This document shows, piece after piece, positions 14,656 through 24,200 of a stretch of DNA of 46,202 bases (position 1 is its first letter; each line of letters opens with the position of its first letter). Below the pieces are notes generated by a model, which saw only the letters and a program-made list of their open reading frames with translations, searched no databases and had not been told where the DNA came from. Origin of the DNA: Bacteroidales bacterium UBA1181 (lineage in GTDB: Bacteria > Bacteroidota > Bacteroidia > Bacteroidales > Paludibacteraceae); NCBI GenBank assembly GCA_002310215.1, contig DBYR01000032.1:6836-53037 (forward strand), written 5' to 3'. The translations under genes were made by a program, and so were the position numbers.

Positions 14656-16098
14656 ATGATGAAAAGAGTTTTTGGTAAAGCAGGATGTTTACTGGCGGTA
14701 TCGTTGGTGTTAAATATTCCTTCGTTTGCGCAATCGGGCGATTCATCGTCTAATCAAAGCGATTCAGTACTTACTATATCGTTAAACGAGGCGAAGCAAT
14801 ATGCGTTGATGCATAACAGAACGATTAAAAATGCCTCTTATGATGTGCAGAAATCAGAAGCGGCTCGATGGAAAGCGATCGCAAGTATGTTGCCGCAGGC
14901 GAATGGTGATGCCACATATTCCAACATGTGTGGTTACAAAAGGGATTTTTCCATGATGACGGGTGGCGGAAGCGGCGCTGCGGCCAAGCAGGATAGCGTT
15001 GCCGGTGACAATGCCAATGAGTCGAACGCTCAACAATCGTCTTCCCAATCTGGCGGAACAAAAATGCCTTCGACGCTTAACTGGGGTGTGAACGTTACAG
15101 CTACCGTCAGTGGCGCACAGATCGTTGGTGTGCAGGTGGCCAAATTGGCGAAGGAATTGTCTATGATAGCTGTCGGCAAGACGGATCAAGCTATTCTATC
15201 CAAAATCGAGACTTCGTATGTGAACATCTTGGCTCTTCAGGCAACGGTGGATCTGTTGGAGAGGAACCTCGAAAACATGGACAGGATGTACAACATGACC
15301 ATGAACGCGGTGAAAGCTGGCGCGGCTGAGCAGAACGACGCTGATCAGATCGCTATTCAGGTGGCTTCCATGAAGAGTACCGTTAACACGACCAAACGGA
15401 CGATTGAGGTGTTGTACAACACGATTCGTATGATGATGGGTGTTCCTGCGGATGTGGAGATTGCCCTCTCCCAAAATCTGGACGATGTAATAAACCCGGG
15501 ATCCATTCTTACGTTGTTGGATACGGACTTATACCTGAACGACAATTATGATTATAGGATAAAGGCTAAGAGCGCGGAATTGTCCAAAAAGCAGGTAAGC
15601 CTTAGCAAGGCGGCTTATATTCCTTCGTTGACCGCCTTCTACAACTATTCGGATCATAAATACGTGAATGCAGACAAGCAAATCGAGGACATGCTGGAAG
15701 TGTTCAGTGGTTCTCCTAAGAACACCGTCGGGTTTAAGTTGTCTGTTCCTATTTGGTCGAGCGGAAGCCGCTGGGCTGACGTCCGTAGCGCAAAGATGGA
15801 TTATGCGAAGGCGCTTAACGAACTGGAGGACACGGAGTTGCAATTGGGCATTCAGGGGAAGCAATTGCGGTATAATTTGACATCCGCCTATGAGAACTAC
15901 GAGAATCAATCCAATAACATTGAGGTGATGCAACGTGTCTTCAAGAGCAATACCGAAAAGTTCAAATATGGAACGATCTCAAGTATGCAGTTGACCACCT
16001 CCAGCACAGAGTTGATCGGCGCGCAAAACACATACATCACCGCACTCATGGACATGGTCAGCGCTTATGTCGATTTGAAGGTGTTGTTAAACAAATAA
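14656..16098 (+). CDS. TolC family outer membrane efflux protein
   Basis: A 480-residue outer membrane channel subunit of the tripartite pump encoded here. It has a signal peptide (MKRVFGKAGCLLAVSLVLNIPSFAQ) and two related halves of long helices, with the family's alternating patterns (ISLNEAKQYALMHN; SLSKAAYIPSLTAFYNYSDH; YENYENQSNNIEVMQRVF). Residues about 102-138 form a Gly/Ser/Gln/Asn-rich low-complexity stretch in the first half, probably an extracellular loop of the barrel, longer than usual. Two ATGs stand in tandem at 14656 and 14659; either may be used. The gene lies 20 bases after the TetR gene and 28 before the fusion protein. Confidence 0.92.
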   Translation: MMKRVFGKAGCLLAVSLVLNIPSFAQSGDSSSNQSDSVLTISLNEAKQYALMHNRTIKNASYDVQKSEAARWKAIASMLPQANGDATYSNMCGYKRDFSMMTGGGSGAAAKQDSVAGDNANESNAQQSSSQSGGTKMPSTLNWGVNVTATVSGAQIVGVQVAKLAKELSMIAVGKTDQAILSKIETSYVNILALQATVDLLERNLENMDRMYNMTMNAVKAGAAEQNDADQIAIQVASMKSTVNTTKRTIEVLYNTIRMMMGVPADVEIALSQNLDDVINPGSILTLLDTDLYLNDNYDYRIKAKSAELSKKQVSLSKAAYIPSLTAFYNYSDHKYVNADKQIEDMLEVFSGSPKNTVGFKLSVPIWSSGSRWADVRSAKMDYAKALNELEDTELQLGIQGKQLRYNLTSAYENYENQSNNIEVMQRVFKSNTEKFKYGTISSMQLTTSSTELIGAQNTYITALMDMVSAYVDLKVLLNK

Positions 16099-16126
16099 TA
16101 GATAATAATTAAAAACAGATATACAG

Positions 16127-17242
16127 ATGAAGAAAGTAGTAAGATGGGGCTGGGTCTCCGTGATGGCCTTGGCTTTGGTCGGTTTGACCGCCAGCTGCGG
16201 CAAAAACGACAAGAAAAAGGGAGACGCTGCGGCTGACTCTCAAGAGGTGAAAGTGGAAAAGGTTCGTGTCGAACCTATCATAAAACAAGAGATCGAACGT
16301 GACGTGGAGTGTACCGCCGTGCTGGAAGGATATGAGACAATGAATGTTTCCCCTTCGTTGACGGGTATCATCGAGAAGCGTTTCAAGGATGTGGGCGACC
16401 GCGTCTCCACCGGTGATTTGTTGGTGCGTATGGATCAGAACCAATTGATCCAGGCGAAACTGAACCTCGCGAACCTCGAGACCGAGATGAAGCGTATGGA
16501 CGCTTTGTTGGCGGGCGGTAACGTGACCCAACAGACGTACGACAAGACGAAGATGGCCTATGAACAAGCTAAGCAACAAGTGGAGTTCTTGCAGAACAAC
16601 ACCTTCTTCAAGGCTACTTTCCCTGGCGTCGTTTCCGCAAGGAACTACGAGAGCGGTGAGCTCTTCAACGGTGCGAGACCTATCCTGACGGTAGTGCAGC
16701 TGAATACGTTGAAGGCGATCATCGATGTGCCTGAGGCTTATTTCCCAAAAATCAAGGCGGGCATGAGATTGGACATCATTTCGGATATCTATCCTGACAC
16801 AAAATTCCCTGCTACGATCGAGACGATCTACCCAACGATCGATGCGGCTACCCATACTTTCCAATGCAAGGTGAAGATTCCGAATGGCAGCATGAAGCTC
16901 CGCCCAGGCATGTATGTGCATACCGCTGTCAATGTGGGCAAGGTGAAGGTATTGGCCGTTCCTTACCAGTCTGTCTTGAAGCTGACGGGTTCCAACGAGC
17001 GTTATCTCTTCTTGAACGAGAACGGTTTCGCGAAACGTGTGACGGTAGAGGCTGGTCAACGTTTCAACCGTTATGTTGAGGTGATCTCCGATGAAGTGAC
17101 TGAGGGAGGACAGGTTGTGACCCAGGGTCAAGCCCGCTTGATCGATGGCGCTGAGTTGCAGGTTATCGATGGCGACCTCGATGACATCGCATCCGCCAAG
17201 GAAGATAGTGTTGCAGCGAAGGATAGTGTTGCGAAAAAATAA
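16127..17242 (+). CDS. RND efflux periplasmic adaptor (membrane fusion protein, lipoprotein)
   Basis: A 371-residue HlyD/AcrA-type adaptor joining the inner-membrane pump to TolC. It begins with a lipoprotein signal ending LTASC. The lipoyl-like half is seen in LTGIIEKRFKDVGDRVSTGDLLVRMD, followed by a helical hairpin (LANLETEMKRMDALLAGGNVTQQTYDKTKMAYEQ), the beta-barrel and the membrane-proximal region (LRPGMYVHTAVNVG). The last 20 residues are Ala/Asp/Ser/Lys repeats (KEDSVAAKDSVAKK), a tail without known role. It is the third gene of the operon; a hairpin separates it from the pump gene. Confidence 0.93.
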   Translation: MKKVVRWGWVSVMALALVGLTASCGKNDKKKGDAAADSQEVKVEKVRVEPIIKQEIERDVECTAVLEGYETMNVSPSLTGIIEKRFKDVGDRVSTGDLLVRMDQNQLIQAKLNLANLETEMKRMDALLAGGNVTQQTYDKTKMAYEQAKQQVEFLQNNTFFKATFPGVVSARNYESGELFNGARPILTVVQLNTLKAIIDVPEAYFPKIKAGMRLDIISDIYPDTKFPATIETIYPTIDAATHTFQCKVKIPNGSMKLRPGMYVHTAVNVGKVKVLAVPYQSVLKLTGSNERYLFLNENGFAKRVTVEAGQRFNRYVEVISDEVTEGGQVVTQGQARLIDGAELQVIDGDLDDIASAKEDSVAAKDSVAKK

Positions 17243-17252
17243 TATTGAGCCT

Positions 17253-17292
17253 CCTTCCACCGTGCTTCCCGATTCACGGCGCTTGCGGAAGG
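17253..17292 (+). other. intercistronic hairpin between adaptor and pump genes
   Basis: An outer stem ccttcc/ggaagg encloses an inner stem ccgtg/cacgg. No T-run follows, so it is not a terminator. It may stabilise or separate the mRNA segments for adaptor and pump, which are needed in different amounts. Confidence 0.5.
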
Positions 17293-17336
17293 GACATTGA
17301 TGTTAAGAGATAGAAATACAATAAATTGCAATAAAG

Positions 17337-20300
17337 ATGAGTATATATAAAACTGCGATTAACAAACCGGTCACCTCGATCCTGATCTTCGTGGCCGTCA
17401 TGTTGATGGGTATCTTCGCCTATTTGAAACTGCCTATCGACCAGTTCCCGGAGATTGAACCTCCGTATATCGCTGTCATGACCTCCTACCCAGGCGCCAA
17501 CGCCAGCGAGGTGGAGAGCAACGTGACGAAATACCTGGAGAATAGTTTGAACTCTGTGGACGGATTGGACGAGTTGACCTCCACGTCAAAAGATAACCTT
17601 TCCTTGGTTGCCTTGGAGTTCGAGTGGGGCGAAGAGCTGGATGACGTCGTCAACGATATCCGTTCGTACGTGGATATGACGAAGGATAATCTGCCGAGCG
17701 GATGTTCCAACCCTTTGATTATCAAGTTCAATAGTTCTTCCATGCCGATCATCCAGTTCGCTGTTCAGGCGAAGGAGAGTTATCCAGGCTTGGAGAAGAT
17801 CATGAACGACATCGTCATCCCTCAGTTGAACCGTGTCGACGGTGTGGGTAACGTGACGATGTCCGGTGAGCCGGACCGCTATGTCTACGTTGAGATCGAC
17901 CAAAAGCAGTTGGATGCTTATGGTATCTCTCTGGAGACGGTCGGTAATGCGGTGGCCGCCAACAACCTGAACCTCTCTTCCGGCAACGTGAAGATGAAGA
18001 AAGAGCAATACGCCTTGCAGGTGCGCAGCGAATACTTGGAGAGTTCCGAGATCAAGGATATCGTCGTGGCCACCATGCCTGACGGGAAGCAGATCTATGT
18101 GCGCGACATCGCGACCGTACGCGATACCATCAAGGACCTGAGTCTGGACGAGAAGATGACCTCCAGGGGGGATGCCTCCGGTCAAGAGGCTGTCCGTCTG
18201 ATCATCTCGAAACAGACGGGTGGAAACACTGTGCAGATCTGTCGTGATATCCACAAGGAGTTGGAGAAGATCAAAGCCTCCCTTCCTGCGGATGTGAAGA
18301 TCAACGAGATATACGACTCGTCCACGGATATCGTCAGTGCCATCGATTCTTTGAAGGAGGCGGTGCTCTATGCAGTCTTCTTCGTCGTACTCGTGGTGCT
18401 CTTCTTCCTGGGCAAGTGGCGTGCCAGCGTGATTGTCGGATTGACCATCCCGATCTCTTTGCTGGTTTCCTTCCTCTATTTGTTGGGCGCCGATAGTTCG
18501 CTGAATATCATCTCCCTCTGTTCCCTCTCCATTGCGGTGGGTATGGTGGTGGACGATGCCATTGTGGTCTTGGAGAACATCACCACGCATATCGACCGTG
18601 GCTCAAATCCTCGTGAGGCGGCCATCTATGCGACAAATGAGGTGTGGATCTCCGTAATAGCTACAACATTAGTGATCGTTGCCGTATTCGTGCCTTTGAC
18701 AATGCTGACAGGTATCGCCGGTATCCTATTCAAGGAGTTGGGTTGGATCGTGACGATCGTCTGCTGTACCTCTACCGCTGTGGCTATTTCCCTTGTGCCG
18801 ATGCTTTGCTCCAAGTTGTTGAAGGCGAAGACCGTTAAGGTGGATAAAGAAGGTAACTTGATCGTCGAGAAGCAAAACACGAAGAAACTTTCTTACCAGA
18901 ATACGGTGGTGAAGTTCCTGGATAAGTTGGATGCCGCCTATGCGAACTTGCTGCGTTGGTGTCTGACCCACAAGAAGATAACGATGTTGGGTGTCGTAGC
19001 GTTTTTCGGCATTTCACTGATTCCTGCGCTGACAGGCTATATCGGAACCGACTTCATGGCTACGCCGGATAATGGTCGTCTGACCATCAATGTGGAATTG
19101 CTGCAAGGTACCCGTGTGGAGGAGACCGCTAAGTTCGCCCGTATGCTGGAGAAGCGTTTCGTCCAATTGGTTCCGGAAACGAAGAACATCTCCACGACTT
19201 GTGGTTCCAATGAGGATGCCGGACTTTCCGCGCTCTTCTCTTCCACAAGAAACAATACGATCCAGATGCGTTTCAATGCGGACAAGAAATATACACGTAC
19301 ACGCTCCATAACGGAGATCGCCGAGGTGCTTCGTCAAGAAATTGCCTCCTATCCGGAAGTCTCTGATTTTAAGGTCTCCAGTTCAGCTGGTGGTGGAATG
19401 GGAGGACAGAGCACGGTAGAGGTGGAAATCTACGGATATGACTTTGATGTGACCAGTTCTTACGCCGCGCAGGTGAAACAGTTGATCGAGTCGAAGATCC
19501 CTACGGCACGTAACGTGGACATCAGCCGTGACGATGACCGTCCTGAGCTGAAGATCGTGGTGGATAAGGTGAAGGCCGCTCGCCATGGATTGAGCTCTTC
19601 TTCGGTCGCTTCGTTTGTACGCAACCGTGTCAATGGTATGTCCTGCGGCTTCTTGAAGGAGGATGGTGACGAGTACAATATCCTCGTCCGTCTGAAGGAG
19701 GAGAACCGTAGCTCCATCGACGCCATCAAGGATTTGTCCATCCCTACGTCGGGTGGCAACGTGAAGTTGAGCGAGTTAGTCTCCATCGAGGAGTATTGGG
19801 GACCACCGGAGATCACCCGTAAGAGCCGTCAACGTTATTTGATGGTTGAGGTGACACCTTACGAGACCTCATTGGGAGAGTTAGCCGCCGAAATCGAGAA
19901 GGTATTGCCTCAGATCGAGAAGCCAACTGGCGTCTCCGTCATCTTGGGTGGTGCTTACGAAGACCAACAGGAATCTTTCCAGAACATGGGTCTATTGTTG
20001 TTGATCATTGTAATTCTCGTATACGTTGTGATGGCCTCACAGTTCGAGTCGTACGCCAAGCCGTTCATTATCATGATGGCGGTTCCGTTCGCCTTCTCGG
20101 GAGTCATTTGGGCGTTGTTCATCACCGGCACCTCGTTGGATATGATCGGTGCGCTGGGTTGTGTCATGCTGGTCGGTATCGTGGTGAAGAACGGTATCGT
20201 GTTGGTGGACTACATCAACTTGATGCGTGACCGTGGCTACGAGTTGAACGAAGCGATTGCCCTTTCCGGACAGTCCCGTCTCCGCCCTGTGTTGATGACG

Positions 20301-20564
20301 GCCATGACCACCATCTTGGGTATGTTGCCGATGGCCTTGGCCACTTCCGACGGTTCGGAGATGTGGGTGCCGATGGGTATCGTCGTCATCGGAGGTTTGT
20401 TAGTCTCCACTGTCGTCACCTTGGTGGTTGTCCCTGTCTTGTACGGTATCATGTCTAAACATGGAGAACGAGACAAGGAGGCTGAGATCCGTTCGCAATA
20501 CATCTTCATGGACATCAACACGCACGGCAACAAATTGGAAGTTGAAGAAGATAATAATAACTAA
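17337..20564 (+). CDS. RND multidrug efflux permease (HAE1 type)
   Basis: A 1075-residue inner-membrane proton-driven transporter of the AcrB/MexB group. It has the N-terminal membrane helix (PVTSILIFVAVMLMGIFAYLKLP), two large periplasmic loops and two sets of membrane helices. Proton-relay residues are in place: the Asp pair of GMVVDDAIVVLEN near 406-407 and the Lys of GIVVKNGIVLVDY near 947. The length and these residues assign it to the hydrophobe/amphiphile group rather than heavy-metal pumps. Substrates are unknown; drugs, bile salts or similar amphiphiles are usual. It starts at ATG 17337, 94 bases after the adaptor, and is followed 17 bases later by the P-II-like gene. Confidence 0.95.
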   Translation: MSIYKTAINKPVTSILIFVAVMLMGIFAYLKLPIDQFPEIEPPYIAVMTSYPGANASEVESNVTKYLENSLNSVDGLDELTSTSKDNLSLVALEFEWGEELDDVVNDIRSYVDMTKDNLPSGCSNPLIIKFNSSSMPIIQFAVQAKESYPGLEKIMNDIVIPQLNRVDGVGNVTMSGEPDRYVYVEIDQKQLDAYGISLETVGNAVAANNLNLSSGNVKMKKEQYALQVRSEYLESSEIKDIVVATMPDGKQIYVRDIATVRDTIKDLSLDEKMTSRGDASGQEAVRLIISKQTGGNTVQICRDIHKELEKIKASLPADVKINEIYDSSTDIVSAIDSLKEAVLYAVFFVVLVVLFFLGKWRASVIVGLTIPISLLVSFLYLLGADSSLNIISLCSLSIAVGMVVDDAIVVLENITTHIDRGSNPREAAIYATNEVWISVIATTLVIVAVFVPLTMLTGIAGILFKELGWIVTIVCCTSTAVAISLVPMLCSKLLKAKTVKVDKEGNLIVEKQNTKKLSYQNTVVKFLDKLDAAYANLLRWCLTHKKITMLGVVAFFGISLIPALTGYIGTDFMATPDNGRLTINVELLQGTRVEETAKFARMLEKRFVQLVPETKNISTTCGSNEDAGLSALFSSTRNNTIQMRFNADKKYTRTRSITEIAEVLRQEIASYPEVSDFKVSSSAGGGMGGQSTVEVEIYGYDFDVTSSYAAQVKQLIESKIPTARNVDISRDDDRPELKIVVDKVKAARHGLSSSSVASFVRNRVNGMSCGFLKEDGDEYNILVRLKEENRSSIDAIKDLSIPTSGGNVKLSELVSIEEYWGPPEITRKSRQRYLMVEVTPYETSLGELAAEIEKVLPQIEKPTGVSVILGGAYEDQQESFQNMGLLLLIIVILVYVVMASQFESYAKPFIIMMAVPFAFSGVIWALFITGTSLDMIGALGCVMLVGIVVKNGIVLVDYINLMRDRGYELNEAIALSGQSRLRPVLMTAMTTILGMLPMALATSDGSEMWVPMGIVVIGGLLVSTVVTLVVVPVLYGIMSKHGERDKEAEIRSQYIFMDINTHGNKLEVEEDNNN

Positions 20565-20581
20565 TAGAGAAAGGCTGAAGT

Positions 20582-20875
20582 ATGAAATCTGTAATGATAG
20601 TATTCAATCAAGCGAACACAGAACGTGTCGAGTATATGTTGGATAAGTTAGGCATTCGCGGCTTCACCTTTTTCGAACAGGTGCAGGGCCGTGGATCCAA
20701 GACCGGTGACCCTCGTAGAGGAACCCACACATGGCCGGAGATGAACTCCGCCGTCATAACGGTCGTGGAAGATGAACAAGTATCCACTCTCTTGGAGACA
20801 GTCCACAAACTAGACCTCCGCAACGAAGAGGTAGGCGTTCGCGCATTCGTATGGAATATTGAGCAAACGGTGTGA
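20582..20875 (+). CDS. P-II/CutA-like small protein at the end of the RND operon
   Basis: A 97-residue cytoplasmic protein with the ferredoxin-like pattern of the GlnB/CutA superfamily: MKSVMIVFNQANTERVEYMLDKLGIRGFTFFEQ as beta-alpha-beta, then a loop (GRGSKTGDPRRGTHTWPEM) in place of the T-loop, and SAVITVVEDEQVSTLLETV as the second repeat. It lacks the classical uridylylation Tyr context of GlnB. Related P-II-like proteins (for example DUF3240) occur beside metal-type RND pumps in Proteobacteria; here the pump is of the drug type. I infer a trimeric sensor acting on the pump or its expression. It is the last gene of the operon, 17 bases after the permease, with a terminator at 20901. Confidence 0.78.
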   Translation: MKSVMIVFNQANTERVEYMLDKLGIRGFTFFEQVQGRGSKTGDPRRGTHTWPEMNSAVITVVEDEQVSTLLETVHKLDLRNEEVGVRAFVWNIEQTV

Positions 20876-20900
20876 CGTCTCCGAGTGCTTCTATTTGAAC

Positions 20901-20935
20901 AAGCATGGTTGTCGAAGGGCGACCATGCTTTTTTC
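20901..20935 (+). terminator. intrinsic terminator of the RND operon
   Basis: A stem aagcatggt/accatgctt with an 12-base loop, followed by tttttctttt, lies 25 bases after the P-II-like gene. Confidence 0.88.
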
Positions 20936-20936
20936 T

Positions 20937-21148
20937 TTTCAGTACCACATATCTCCCATCTACACTTTAACATTTCGCAATTCGCTGAAATATAGTGTGA
21001 TATAAATTATATGTCGCCAAAGTGGACAACAAAGGCGGAAAGTTAGGAAAAGAATCCATAGATTTGTAATCGTAATCGGGCTGTCACAAGTGCTAATGTG
21101 TTAATAGATAGATGGTTTGCATTCATTTTTTTGCCCCCAAAAATCCTT
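20937..21148. other. AT-rich intergenic region without gene
   Basis: This is most of the 310-base interval between the RND operon terminator and the coiled-coil gene. I see no reading frame, RNA gene or clear palindrome in it; the promoter of the following gene lies at its right edge. Confidence 0.5.
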
Positions 21149-21180
21149 TTTGAAATTCAACTCTTTTTTTAATATCTTTG
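21149..21180 (+). promoter_or_regulatory. promoter of the coiled-coil protein gene
   Basis: TTTG at 21149-21152, a 20-base spacer and TATCTTTG at 21173-21180 match the Bacteroidetes consensus. Transcription should start near 21187, about 60 bases before the gene. Confidence 0.7.
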
Positions 21181-21247
21181 TAAGTTCATAAATAGGCTTT
21201 GTTGAGTCATGATTCGGATGAATATTTGTGCAATTGAATAGAAAGAT

Positions 21248-24200
21248 TTGAAGAGATTAATAGCCATATTGTTAACTTCGACTGTTTTAGCCGTTACTAT
21301 GTACGCTCAAACAGACTCGGAACGCATTCGCGAGGAACAACGCGCCAGAGCCGAAAGGGTGAAGGAGGAGCAGGCCGCGAAGCGTCAACAAGAGTTGCGT
21401 GACAGGGAGATGCGGATGGAAGAGGCGAAGGCTGCCAACGAGAGACTGAAGGAGGAACGTGAAAAGCAACGGCAGTCTGAGCGTGAGGAGAAACAACGGC
21501 AGAAGGAGGAGTGGAAGAAGGTCAAGGCTCAAGTGGACGCCCGCAAAGCGAAGGAGAAGGCCGACGAGGCGAAGAAGCTCAAGGAATATGAGCAGATTGT
21601 GGAGCAGGAAAGGCAAGCGAGGGAGTTGCGCCTTCGCCGTGAGGCGGAGATGAAACAACACGACCGAGAGCGTTGGGCGGAGAAACAGAAGGAGTTGGAT
21701 GCCGCCCGCAAACGTGATGAGGCAGCCGCAGAGAAACGTCAGCAGGAATATGTCGCCGCCTCCGAACGGGAAAAGCTTCGTCGTGAGCTCCAAAAGCAGA
21801 AAGAGGCCGAAGCACGCTCTAAGCAATTGCAGCAATGGCAGCAGAAAAAGAACGAAATATCCCAGAATCAAAGCAAAGAACTTGAGGAGAGAGAGGCTCG
21901 TATGGCTGATTACCTGATGGCTGTCGAATTGGAAAGACAAGCCAGGGAAATGCGTATCCGCCAGGAGAACGAGATGAAACAGCATTACACGGAGCTGTGG
22001 AACAAAAAGAAAGAGGAGATCGAAGCGGCTCGTCAGCGAGAGAAGCAAGAGAACGAGCGTCGTCAAAAGGAATATGAGGCCATCATCGCCAAGCAGCGCG
22101 AGACCCGTGAGGAGCAACGCAAGAGAGAAGCCTTGCAGAAGCAGAACGAACGTGAGATGTGGGCGCAGCATAAGCAGCAACAGGACGAGATGAGGAAACA
22201 GGCGGAGGCTGAGAGAAAACGCCGCGAGGCGGAACATGAGGCGGAGATGCAGCGCGCTTCGCAAGAACGTCAAATGCGCGTCAAGAAACAACTGGAAGAG
22301 CGCGAAAGGGAAAGACTTGCCCAAGAGGCAAGAAAGGAGGAGCTGCGCCGTCGCCGCGAGGAGCAAGCCGCCAAACGTGAGGAGGCTGTCCGTAAGAGGC
22401 AAGAGGCTTCCATGCAGAAACGCGCCGAACATGAGCAATGGGTGGAGAAGCAGAAACAACTGCAGGATGAGCGTATACAGAGACAGCAGGAGCAGAAGGA
22501 GCAGAGACAGGAGAGGCAGAGACTGCAACGCGAGAAGAAACGTGCGGCCAAGGAAAAGGCAAGGCAGCAGGAGATGGAGAGGAAAAGGAAAGCCCGCGAG
22601 GCTCAACAGCGCCACCGTGAGTTCATGCAACAGATGCGCGAGCGTGAAAAGGCCCGTGAGGAGCTGACCAAGAATAAAGAGAAGGCGTTGGCTGAACGTA
22701 TGAAGCAGAAACGCCAGGAGGAGAAACGTAGACAGATTGAACTGCGTCAGGCCCAACGCCAGAAAGAGTTGGAGCGGAAGCAGGCGGAAAAGGAACGTGC
22801 CGCAGCTCTACGCGAGAAGAAGAAAGAAATGATGGAACTCCAAATCGCCCGTGAGAAAGAGGCCCGTGAGCGGGAGGCGGAAAAAGCGCAACTGAGGAAT
22901 GACGAGGAGCGACTGAAAGAGTACCAGCAGAAACAACAAGACCTGAAAGAGGAACAGGAACGACTCGAACGGGAAAACAAACTGGAGGAGAAGAAAAAGA
23001 AGGAACTCCAGGCACAACGCGAGAAGATCGAGAAGGAGACGATGAAACTCGCCAAAAAGATCGTCGCCGCAAAGGAGAAGAAACTGAATGCGGAGGATAA
23101 GGCACGACGCAAAGAGGAGAAGATGCGCGAAAAGATGCGTCATGAAATCGCCCGAGATTCCGCCAGATTGGCTGAGCAGGAGAATGCCGACTTGGAACGT
23201 TTCGCAAAGGAGGACGCTGAAGATGAGGCTGTTGCACTGACAAAGAAGCAACAGAAAGCGCTGAAACGTATACAAGAGAAAAAACGTCAACTCCAAGAGC
23301 AAAACATGAAGGACTCCATGTTGTTGGCGGATGGTGACTTCGATATCGCCACGGGCAAACGTGATAATTCAGACTTGCCTCCTGATGTGCGTGAACGCGT
23401 CGAACCGAAGAAAAAGGAAGAGGTGGAACTCGACGACGAGAACTCGTTCGCCTATGCGAGCGGCGAACTCGACTCGACATACATGGCAAACCTCGATTCT
23501 TTCGCTGTGGACGAGGAAGAGGAAGCGACCCTCGTCACTTCCATGATCGACTCCGTGCTCCTGCAACAACAAATCGCGGAGTTGGAGGAAGAGCTGCAGA
23601 ACGTCCGGGATATCAAGGAACTGGAACGGAACAAGAACCGAAAGGGTGATGTCATCCTTCAGAAAATAAAAATCCCTAACTGCCGTTATCTAAACGACGT
23701 GTACTATGTAAGGGATAAGTTCGAATTCAGGTATGAATACGACTTCTTCCTACACTATTTCGACCATAGGTATTTCCATAAGAAGAAATTCTATGACATG
23801 GTCGATTCGACACGCATCGTCGCGAAATATGTGATGCAGTTAGTGGGACGGTCGAAGTACAGACACACGGACTTCAACAAGGTGGCGGATTCCATCGCTG
23901 GATTCTTGCCTAACTACCCTGTCGTGGAGTACCTGGATTCCGTGATCACAGAGTTGAACCTTGAGTATCTGGCGACGGGCGAGATTAAGATCAAGTACAA
24001 GGGACGTCGACAGGATAGAATCCTCGCTAAAATCTTGCCTACCAAGATCAATGATGAAGGTGGTGGTTCTTTGGGTAACATCAAGTTCTACACCTCCAAC
24101 CGTCGAAGGGTCATCGAGGAATTGGATGCTTCCCAGTACGACTCATTGATAGTCAAACCTGACTCCCTCCAGATGCAGGAGAAACATTTGGCGGATTCCA

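Noticed and set aside
16109..17260. Minus-strand frame of 383 codons over the adaptor gene
   Set aside because: Antisense to a well-recognised membrane fusion protein; its product has no family features.
21287..22756. Long minus-strand frame (489 codons) rich in Leu and Phe
   Set aside because: It is the antisense of the Glu/Lys-rich coiled coil, whose codons read Leu/Phe on the other strand.
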